Shown here one piece after another: positions 57,516-64,000 of a stretch of DNA of 64,000 bases. Both the position numbers and the translations under genes were made by a program. A model generated the notes under the pieces. The model worked only from the letters and a program-made list of their open reading frames with translations, made no database searches and had not been told where the DNA came from. Numbering within the stretch: position 1 is the stretch's first letter; every line of letters starts with the position of its first letter. Where the stretch lies: contig NZ_AUBZ01000026.1 in NCBI RefSeq assembly GCF_000429505.1, positions 1-64,000 on the forward strand, given 5' to 3'. Source of the stretch: Aliagarivorans taiwanensis DSM 22990. GTDB taxonomy: Bacteria > Pseudomonadota > Gammaproteobacteria > Enterobacterales > Celerinatantimonadaceae.

Positions 57516-59357
57516 TCATTGCATACCGAAGTAGGCAACCACAACCTTGCTGTCTTCAGTGCTTCGTTCAAACACGTAAGGGCTGGTGCTTAGCTGCTTA
57601 TGCGCACCGGCTGCTACTGCATGGTGGCGTTTACGGAAGTTAAGCACGGTTTGCCAATGCGCTAACACCTCTGCTTTATCTCCCTCTAGCTCATCCCAGT
57701 TCATAGGGGAGCGCGTTGCCTGATGACGGTCTGAACTGCGCGGTCCTTTGCTTCTGGCGCTCTCATCGCCATAAAACACCTGGATAGCACCCGGCAACAG
57801 CGCGAATGCGGTACCCAGTTGCTGATGCTGCTCTGGTGTTTTAGAGATGCTGCCATAGGCAAGTTTAGTGTCGTGTGAGGAAATATAAGAAAGAACTTGT
57901 TCCTCACGGCCACCTAATACATCGGCGTAACGCTGATAGGTGGACTGCATCTCCGCCAGGCACTCAACGCCCTTGTTGGCATCGTCTTCTTGGAAGCTGA
58001 AGTTGATCAGCGAGTCGAAGCCTTTAGCATAAAGCGGTGAATGGTTGATGCCTTGCCCCCAGAACTCGCCAGTCATCCAGAACGGATTGTCATCGAGCAC
58101 CTTATCCGGGTTGGCTTGCTTCCACTCATCGAATGCATGGCTTGCTGCAAGTTTTAGCTCTAGCCACGCTTCAGGTTCCACGTGCTTCACGGTATCGGCA
58201 CGGAAGCCGTCGATGCCATACTCACGCACCCAGTCGCTAAGCCAGGTTATCAGGTAGTCACGCACCGTTGCACCTGGTATCTCCACAGCCTTGGTATCAG
58301 GCTTGTTCTGATAGAAGTTGGGGAGGCCAACAGTGTCCAAGGACTCGGTTTTAAAGTCGGGCAGGTAGGCCAGCGACATGGTGAGATCGCTTGGACCGGG
58401 AGCAGGGTAGCCACTGATATCGGTTCGCACCCAATCTTTGCCCCACCAACGTTGCCACGCCTCGCGATCGCCATAATCGACATAGTCGTTAAAGCTATGC
58501 CAAGTCTCGCCCTTACCGGGACTCCAGTCGCTCCAGTTCTCTCCAAGGTATTGCTCGATACCGCCGTCGTATTCTTGGGTCGCGCCGAAGCCAAACTGCT
58601 GCATATCTGCCAGCGTGGCGTAACCGGTATGGTTCATCACGATATCCATTACCACGCGAATACCGCGCGCATGGGCGCTATCGACGAACTGACGAAACTC
58701 GTCTTCGGTCCCCATGTTTTGGTCCATCAGGGTGTAGTCTTGGACATAGTAGCCGTGATAACCATAGTGTTTAAAGTCGCCGCGCATACCGCCACCGACC
58801 CAGCCGCGGATCTGTTCATAGGGCGCGGTTATCCAGATAGCATCGATACCCAGCTCATCCAAGTAGTCTAGCTGGGTGGTGAGGCCCGCTATATCGCCAC
58901 CGTGGAAGGTGCCAATCTCGTTCTTGCCGTCTTTGCTACGACCATAACTGTTATCGTTATCCGGATTGCCGTTGTAGAAGCGGTCAGTGATAACGAAGTA
59001 CACGCTCGCGCTATCCCAACTAAACGCATCTGGAGTGTGAGACTCCGCCTCGAGTAGCACTAAGCCTTGGCTTTGCTCGGCTGGTATTAGTGTGACCTTG
59101 CCGTCGGTCACGGTTACAAGTTGCTGGCTATAGAAGTCGCGAAGCTGCTGACCCTCGTCAAAGCTGGAGGATACATCAATGGTGACGGGGCTGACGCCGT
59201 CCCACAACTGACAGGCCGCTGCGTTGGCATTAGCGAAAGAAGCTTCTGTGCTGCTCGCTGAGCTTGAAGAAGGGCTAGGTGTGCCAGAGCTAGCACAGGC
59301 GGCGATAGTCGCGCCAAGCGCTGCGCTAATCGCGATACGAAGAAGAGTATTCGACAT
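57516..59357 (-). CDS. GH13 alpha-amylase lipoprotein
   Basis: 613 residues. Lipobox IAAC near 18-21 with a Ser-rich linker after it. Catalytic residues visible: nucleophile D388 (GFRADTVKH), acid/base E431 (MTGEFWGQ) and D496 (SSHDTKL). DVVMNHTGYA-type metal-binding regions are present. It cleaves alpha-1,4-glucans in the periplasm or at the outer membrane. A terminator separates it from the upstream lipoprotein gene. Confidence 0.93.
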   Translation of the reverse strand: MSNTLLRIAISAALGATIAACASSGTPSPSSSSASSTEASFANANAAACQLWDGVSPVTIDVSSSFDEGQQLRDFYSQQLVTVTDGKVTLIPAEQSQGLVLLEAESHTPDAFSWDSASVYFVITDRFYNGNPDNDNSYGRSKDGKNEIGTFHGGDIAGLTTQLDYLDELGIDAIWITAPYEQIRGWVGGGMRGDFKHYGYHGYYVQDYTLMDQNMGTEDEFRQFVDSAHARGIRVVMDIVMNHTGYATLADMQQFGFGATQEYDGGIEQYLGENWSDWSPGKGETWHSFNDYVDYGDREAWQRWWGKDWVRTDISGYPAPGPSDLTMSLAYLPDFKTESLDTVGLPNFYQNKPDTKAVEIPGATVRDYLITWLSDWVREYGIDGFRADTVKHVEPEAWLELKLAASHAFDEWKQANPDKVLDDNPFWMTGEFWGQGINHSPLYAKGFDSLINFSFQEDDANKGVECLAEMQSTYQRYADVLGGREEQVLSYISSHDTKLAYGSISKTPEQHQQLGTAFALLPGAIQVFYGDESARSKGPRSSDRHQATRSPMNWDELEGDKAEVLAHWQTVLNFRKRHHAVAAGAHKQLSTSPYVFERSTEDSKVVVAYFGMQ

Positions 59358-59394
59358 AAGAACATCCGTTTACTTGCTGACAGAAATCGAAGAA

Positions 59395-59420
59395 AAAAAA
59401 AGCCCCAAGCGGGGCTTTGT
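59395..59420 (-). terminator. Terminator between lipoprotein and amylase genes
   Basis: AAAGCCCC - AAGC - GGGGCTTT with a long T tract on the minus strand; it lies after the lipoprotein stop and 38 nt before the amylase start, so it may set their ratio. Confidence 0.8.
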
Positions 59421-59434
59421 GAGCGAGTGAGTGC

Positions 59435-59887
59435 TTACATCTCTTCTTTTTCGATGTAAACAACTGGGATCTCACCGGTCCAGTCTAGGAAGAAGCGGTA
59501 TACGCCATCTTCTTCTGGAGTGAACTTGAAGTTGTCGAATGCAGAACACTGGTTCGCTTCACGACGTTCGCCTAGTGCGATATCGCCTTCGCCAGCGAGG
59601 AAGCCAATATTGGTACCACATTGCCAGGCTGCATCACCGAATTTCCACTCGTAAGGTTGGCCATCGGCAATCAGTGGCTCGTCTAGTGGAGAGGTTGCGC
59701 TCCACACGTTTTCTTGACCTTCAACAGGTTGCAGTTTGAACTGAGGCTCAGCATCCCACCAAGTAAATACACCACGTAGGTACACGTCACGAGGAAGCTT
59801 ACCCGCTGAGTCACCTGAAGACGCACAACCCGCTGCAACAAGCGCGACCATTGCAAGCACACCTGCTCTGAATAAGTTCTTTAGCAT
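59435..59887 (-). CDS. Small starch-associated lipoprotein
   Basis: 150 residues. Lipobox AAGC at about 17-20. The mature part has LPRDVYLRGVFTWWDAEPQFKL and EEDGVYRFFLDWTGEIPVVYIE, a beta-sandwich style found in starch-binding and pullulanase-associated proteins. Two cysteines (WQCGTN, NQCSAF) may form a disulfide. Its role next to an amylase is inferred to be glucan binding. Confidence 0.65.
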   Translation of the reverse strand: MLKNLFRAGVLAMVALVAAGCASSGDSAGKLPRDVYLRGVFTWWDAEPQFKLQPVEGQENVWSATSPLDEPLIADGQPYEWKFGDAAWQCGTNIGFLAGEGDIALGERREANQCSAFDNFKFTPEEDGVYRFFLDWTGEIPVVYIEKEEM

Positions 59888-59939
59888 AATCCTTTTCCTT
59901 TAATAGTTATTTCGTTATTCCATTGCCTTGAATGACAAT

Positions 59940-59953
59940 TCATTACGTAATGA
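59940..59953. promoter_or_regulatory. Palindrome upstream of the starch lipoprotein gene
   Basis: TCATTACGTAATGA is a perfect 14-bp palindrome 53 nt before the start codon, followed by an imperfect inverted repeat (TGAG-N5-CTCA). Possible operator. Confidence 0.45.
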
Positions 59954-60074
59954 GATGAACTCATGCACTTTTATAGCCGAGGAAAACGAGGAAAAACGTG
60001 CCAAGCTCACAGTAAAAAACTGAAAAGGATTTCAACATTTCAGGGCAAAATGGAGATCTGTGAGGGGGATCAAA

Positions 60075-60103
60075 AAAGCCACCGAGCAAGGCAGGGTGGC
60101 TTT
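60075..60103 (-). terminator. Terminator of glyQ-glyS
   Basis: AAAGCCACC (60075-60083) and GGTGGCTTT (60095-60103) form a 9-bp stem with T residues on the minus strand, 18 nt past glyS. Confidence 0.85.
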
Positions 60104-60121
60104 CAATGATACGCTGAGAAG

Positions 60122-62200
60122 TTATTGAATCAGCGAGATATCTGCAATTTCTAAGAACAGCGCGCGAAGTTGACTTAGCAGGGTCAAACGGTTGATCTTC
60201 ACCGCTTCGTCATCGGCCATTACCATCACGTTGTCGAAGAAGGCATCCACTACCTCTCGTAGGCTAGCCAGCTTGGTCAGTGCTTGCTGATAGTCGGCTG
60301 CAGCCAATACTGGTGCTAGTTCTACCTGCAGGCCACTTAGTGCGGCATACAGCGCTTTCTCTTGCTCGCTTTCAAACAAGGCTTGGTCGACCTCTGGCTT
60401 AACGAAGTCAGGGTTTTTGGCCAAGATGTTTGATACACGCTTGTTAGCTGCAGCCAAGGCTTCAGCTTGCTCAAGTTCGCGGAACTGGGCAACTGCTTTG
60501 ATGCGTTTCTCAATATCGATTGGGCGAGTCGGCTTGCGCTCGAGTACCGCTGAAATCACGCTGGCATCGATACCTTGTTCAAGGTAGCTGGCACGCAGAC
60601 GCGCATAAACAAATTCGATTAGTTGCTGCTTAACCTTTTGTTGCTGTTCTTGACTTAGCTCAAGCGGTTGCAACAGTAGGGCGTTGGTGAACAACGTATC
60701 CAGATCCAAGGCAAAGCCTTTTTCAATGATGATACGCAGGATACCCAAGCTGGCACGACGCAGTGCAAATGGGTCTTTATCGCCTTTTGGCAGTTGGCCA
60801 ATGGCGAAGATACCCACCAAGGTGTCGAGCTTGTCGGCAATCGCTACAGCGGCAGCAACGCCGGTTTCTGGCAGTTTGTCGCCAGAGAAGCGTGGCCAAT
60901 ACTGCTGGTTAAGCGCAGTGGCAACTTCTTCGTGCTCACCGTCGTGGCGCGCATAGTACATGCCCATCACACCTTGCACGTCTGGGAACTCCAGTACCAT
61001 TTCACTGCCCAGATCAGTCTTAGACAGCAGCGCTGCGCGTTGTGCGTGCTGTACATCGGCATCGATCTCAGCAGCCAATTGAGAGGCTAGCTCGGCGATA
61101 CGCTTGGACTTGTCCAGCATGGTGCCAAGTTTTTGCTGGAACACCACTTTACCCAGTGAGTCCAGGCGGTCTTCTAGCTTGGTCTTGCGGTCAGTGTTGA
61201 AGAAGAACTCGGCATCGGCCAAGCGCGGGGTGACCACCTTCTCGTTACCGGAGATAACTTGCTGAGGGTCTTTACTGACGATGTTCGATACAAAGATAAA
61301 GCGCGGCAGTAGTTGGCCTTGCTTGTCTAAAATCGGGAAGTACTTCTGGTTGTCCTTCATGGTGTAGATCAGCGCTTCGGCCGGTACATCCAAGAACTTC
61401 TCGGCGAAGCTACCGACCATGGCGACTGGCCACTCAACCAGTGAACATACTTCTTCCAGCAGATCTTCATCAATGTCGGCAACGCCGTTCTCGCGGGCCG
61501 CTTCAGCTTCGACTTGCTCGCGGATGATTTCTTTGCGGCGTTCGTAGTTTACGATCACTTTGCCGCGTTGATCCAGTTGCTGCTCGTAGTCTTGCGCGTG
61601 GTTCAATTCGAACTCTGCTTCACCCATAAAGCGGTGACCGCGAATGGTGCGAGCCGATTCAATGCCCAGCACTTCGCCTTTTACCAGCTTGTCGCCGTAT
61701 AGCATGGTGATAGTGTGAACCGGACGGATAAACTGAGTGCTGTAAGCGCCCCAACGCATCGGTTTAGGGATAGGCAGTTTGGCCAGCGCATCGGCCACCA
61801 GTGAAGGCACCAAATCGTAAACGCTTTGACCTTTCACTTCGGCTTTGTGCAGCAGCCACTCACCTTTATCGGTAACCAGACGTTCCGCTTGCTCTACGGT
61901 GATGCCGTTAGAACGTGCCCACCCTTCAGCGGCCTTGGTGGCCTTACCTTCGGCATCGAAGGCGCTACTAACTGCTGGGCCGCGTTTTTCAACGATTTTA
62001 TCCGGGGTCTGCTCGGCCATTTGGTCGATTAGTAGTGCCAGGCGGCGAGGGGCGGCGAACCACTTAATCTCGCCATAGGCCAGGCCAGCTTTCTCAGTGC
62101 CCGCTACAAAGTTGTCACGGAAGGCTTCTGCGAGTTTGCGCAGGGCTTTTGGTGGTAGCTCTTCGGTGCCAATCTCGACTAATAATTTATCTACGTTCAT
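60122..62200 (-). CDS. glyS: Glycine--tRNA ligase beta subunit
   Basis: 692 residues. [20 protein letters not shown] at the N-terminus, HD-type domain and anticodon-binding C-terminus. Works as a tetramer with GlyQ. Confidence 0.97.
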   Translation of the reverse strand: MNVDKLLVEIGTEELPPKALRKLAEAFRDNFVAGTEKAGLAYGEIKWFAAPRRLALLIDQMAEQTPDKIVEKRGPAVSSAFDAEGKATKAAEGWARSNGITVEQAERLVTDKGEWLLHKAEVKGQSVYDLVPSLVADALAKLPIPKPMRWGAYSTQFIRPVHTITMLYGDKLVKGEVLGIESARTIRGHRFMGEAEFELNHAQDYEQQLDQRGKVIVNYERRKEIIREQVEAEAARENGVADIDEDLLEEVCSLVEWPVAMVGSFAEKFLDVPAEALIYTMKDNQKYFPILDKQGQLLPRFIFVSNIVSKDPQQVISGNEKVVTPRLADAEFFFNTDRKTKLEDRLDSLGKVVFQQKLGTMLDKSKRIAELASQLAAEIDADVQHAQRAALLSKTDLGSEMVLEFPDVQGVMGMYYARHDGEHEEVATALNQQYWPRFSGDKLPETGVAAAVAIADKLDTLVGIFAIGQLPKGDKDPFALRRASLGILRIIIEKGFALDLDTLFTNALLLQPLELSQEQQQKVKQQLIEFVYARLRASYLEQGIDASVISAVLERKPTRPIDIEKRIKAVAQFRELEQAEALAAANKRVSNILAKNPDFVKPEVDQALFESEQEKALYAALSGLQVELAPVLAAADYQQALTKLASLREVVDAFFDNVMVMADDEAVKINRLTLLSQLRALFLEIADISLIQ

Positions 62201-62211
62201 TACTCGCTACC

Positions 62212-63117
62212 TTATTTTTGTTTGTTGCACAGTGGGAAGCCCAGCTCTTCACGCGCAGCGTAGTAGCTTTCGGCAACTGCTTTAGCCAAGGTGCGAACAC
62301 GCAGGATAAAGCGCTGACGCTCGGTAACCGAGATCGCGTGGCGGGCATCTAGCAGGTTAAAGGCATGCGATGCCTTCATTACTTGCTCGTAGGCAGGTAG
62401 CGGTAAGCCAGCTTCAATCAGTTTCTGGCTGTCTTTCTCACACTGATCGAACTGCTTAAACAGTGCATCGGTGTCGGCGTGTTCAAAGTTGTAGGTACTT
62501 TGCTCAACTTCGTTCTGATGGAATACATCGCCGTAGGTCACTTTACCCATTGGACCGTCGGTCCATACCAGGTCGTAGATGCTGTCTACGCCTTGGATGT
62601 ACATCGCCAGACGCTCGAGGCCGTAGGTAATCTCACCGGTCACCGGCGCGCACTCTAGGCCACCCACTTGTTGGAAGTAAGTAAACTGGGTGATTTCCAT
62701 ACCGTTTAGCCAGATCTCCCAGCCCAGACCCCAGGCGCCCAACGTCGGGCTTTCCCAGTTGTCTTCAACGAAGCGGATATCATGAACTTCAGGGTTAATG
62801 CCCAGCTCGACCAACGAGCCCAGGTACAGCTCCTGGATGTTGTCGGGAGATGGCTTCATCACCACCTGAAATTGATAGTAGTGTTGCAAGCGGTTAGGGT
62901 TTTCCCCGTAACGACCGTCGGTTGGGCGGCGGCATGGCTGCACATAGGCCGAGCTCATTGGCTCTGGACCGATGGAGCGCAAAAAGGTTTGAGGGTGGAA
63001 GGTACCGGCGCCAACTTCCATGTCGAGAGGCTGCACGATGACACAGCCTTGACGAGCCCAATAATCCTGTAAGGCCAGGATCAGTCCCTGAAAGGTCTTA
63101 ATATCGTATTTTTGCAT
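62212..63117 (-). CDS. glyQ: Glycine--tRNA ligase alpha subunit
   Basis: 301 residues. Class II catalytic subunit; [22 protein letters not shown] and [14 protein letters not shown] are family motifs. 11 nt before glyS. Confidence 0.98.
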   Translation of the reverse strand: MQKYDIKTFQGLILALQDYWARQGCVIVQPLDMEVGAGTFHPQTFLRSIGPEPMSSAYVQPCRRPTDGRYGENPNRLQHYYQFQVVMKPSPDNIQELYLGSLVELGINPEVHDIRFVEDNWESPTLGAWGLGWEIWLNGMEITQFTYFQQVGGLECAPVTGEITYGLERLAMYIQGVDSIYDLVWTDGPMGKVTYGDVFHQNEVEQSTYNFEHADTDALFKQFDQCEKDSQKLIEAGLPLPAYEQVMKASHAFNLLDARHAISVTERQRFILRVRTLAKAVAESYYAAREELGFPLCNKQK

Positions 63118-63328
63118 GACAACTATCGCGCGTATGATTTAATCAATGGTTTAACTGACGGAGTATACCTCAGCTCTCCCTAAAGCCCTAGACTGTATGG
63201 CTTTTAAGCGGCGCTTTCAGACGAAAAAAACAGTGATTAATCGCGGCTTGGGCATCTGACAGCGGTTTTTCGCAAAGTCATCTGCCGAAGAGACCTACTT
63301 TGCTAGTAGAAGAGGTGCTGCAAGCGCC

Positions 63329-63577
63329 TTATTGGCCCTTGCGAATTAGGTACAAATAGGGGGATTGCTCGATCTGCTGTGCCACCAAGGTATGGTCCAT
63401 AAAGCGGCAGAAACTGGCGATATCTCGGGTGGTGGAAGGGTCGTCGGCCTTAATACACAGCACTTGGCCTAGCTCCATCTGACGAATTGTCTTCCTTACC
63501 ATCATCACCGGTTCTGGGCAGCGCAGGCCCATGGCGTCTAAGTGAAGATCAGCAGTGGAAAAATCAGTTTCGGTCAT
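63329..63577 (-). CDS. tusA: Sulfur carrier protein TusA
   Basis: 82 residues. CPEP motif ([12 protein letters not shown]) with the persulfide-carrying Cys. It passes sulfur from IscS for tRNA 2-thiolation. Confidence 0.95.
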   Translation of the reverse strand: MTETDFSTADLHLDAMGLRCPEPVMMVRKTIRQMELGQVLCIKADDPSTTRDIASFCRFMDHTLVAQQIEQSPYLYLIRKGQ

Positions 63578-63672
63578 AACTATCGGTGGTTCTCTTTGAG
63601 TTATTCGGCTTAGTGGGTGCTTTTAGCATCTAGCGACAGCATACGCAAAAACCGCGTGTCTGTCGCGGCTGC

Positions 63673-64000
63673 TTAGTTGACATGGGGCAACTGCAGTTTG
63701 ACCTCCAGACCGCCCTGGGGGAGGTTTTGCAAGGTAACATCGCCGCCGTGGGCATGGGCAATGTTGCGGGCAATGCCCAAGCCCAAGCCGCTGCCATCTT
63801 TGTCGGTAGCCAGCCGCACATAGGGGTTGAACACGTCCAAGTGATGCTGCTCAGGAATCCCCGGTCCGTGGTCAACGAACAGCAAACATAGCTCTTCATC
63901 ATCGTCTAGCACATAGACTTCCACTTGTTTGCCGTACTTAATGCCGTTATCGATGAGGTTAGCAATGCAGCGCTTAATCGCTAATGGCTTACCGCGGTAA
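63673..64000 (-). CDS. Sensor histidine kinase, C-terminal part (5' end off window)
   Basis: About 109 residues seen, open to the right edge. HATPase motifs: N-box LIDNGIKYG, G1 DHGPGIP, F-box VFNPYVR and G2 GSGLGLGIARNIAHAHGG. The phosphoacceptor and sensor are outside the window. Confidence 0.9.
   Translation of the reverse strand, partial: YRGKPLAIKRCIANLIDNGIKYGKQVEVYVLDDDEELCLLFVDHGPGIPEQHHLDVFNPYVRLATDKDGSGLGLGIARNIAHAHGGDVTLQNLPQGGLEVKLQLPHVN

Noticed and set aside
58172-58190. GTTCCACGTG in the amylase gene as parS
   Set aside because: Only the left half matches; the right arm is lost.

Overview
This window is the replication-origin region of a gammaproteobacterial chromosome, with a Tn7-family transposon at its left edge. 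The gene order is glmS - DeoR regulator, glmU, ravA-viaA, atpIBEFHAGDC, parAB, rsmG-mnmG, oriC, mioC on one side and mnmE, yidC, yidD, rnpA, rpmH, dnaA-dnaN-recF-gyrB, ibpA, glyS-glyQ, tusA on the other. This resembles marine Alteromonadales/Aeromonadales-type genomes (Shewanella, Ferrimonas, Aeromonas and relatives). I cannot name the genus from sequence alone.

Layout. (1) 1-13126: a Tn7-like element in attTn7, 25 nt past the glmS stop codon. Its right end carries tnsA-tnsB-tnsC. No tnsD or tnsE follows tnsC. Instead there are three small secreted proteins (two of them tandem paralogues) and, divergently, a small membrane protein overlapping a giant SpvB/RHS-type secreted protein that runs off the left edge. 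(2) 13152-21263: glmS with its DeoR-type regulator, an outer-membrane protein with a disrupted signal-peptide frame, glmU, and viaA-ravA. (3) 21404-28265: a complete nine-gene F1Fo ATP synthase operon. (4) 28522-33577: parB-parA-rsmG-mnmG, an E. coli-type oriC at about 32857-33145 (14 GATC sites, DnaA boxes, AT-rich 13-mers), and mioC. (5) 33813-42767: an accessory block with a P460-like haem protein, a diguanylate cyclase, a nucleoside hydrolase fused to a VOC domain and apparently frameshifted, a GbsR-type regulator with a CioAB-type bd oxidase, and a GH3 beta-glucosidase lipoprotein. (6) 42973-49140: mnmE, yidC, yidD, rnpA, rpmH, and a polar amino-acid (probably cystine) ABC transporter. 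(7) 49366-55402: dnaA-dnaN-recF-gyrB, with three parS sites inside recF. (8) 55637-64000: ibpA with a sigma-32 promoter and a ROSE-like RNA thermometer, avtA, a periplasmic starch lipoprotein pair (GH13 amylase plus small lipoprotein), glyS-glyQ, tusA and a partial histidine kinase.

How it works together: the core encodes replication initiation (oriC, dnaA, dnaN, gyrB), segregation (parAB acting on parS sites in recF and possibly glmS, about 19 kb either side of oriC), tRNA wobble modification (mnmE, mnmG), membrane insertion (yidC/yidD) and energy (ATP synthase, bd oxidase). The transposon uses the conserved glmS end as a safe site and carries a likely toxin or surface-protein cargo.

Two genes (15920 and 35804) show -1 shifts at short homopolymers, so either the genes are decaying or the assembly has homopolymer errors.
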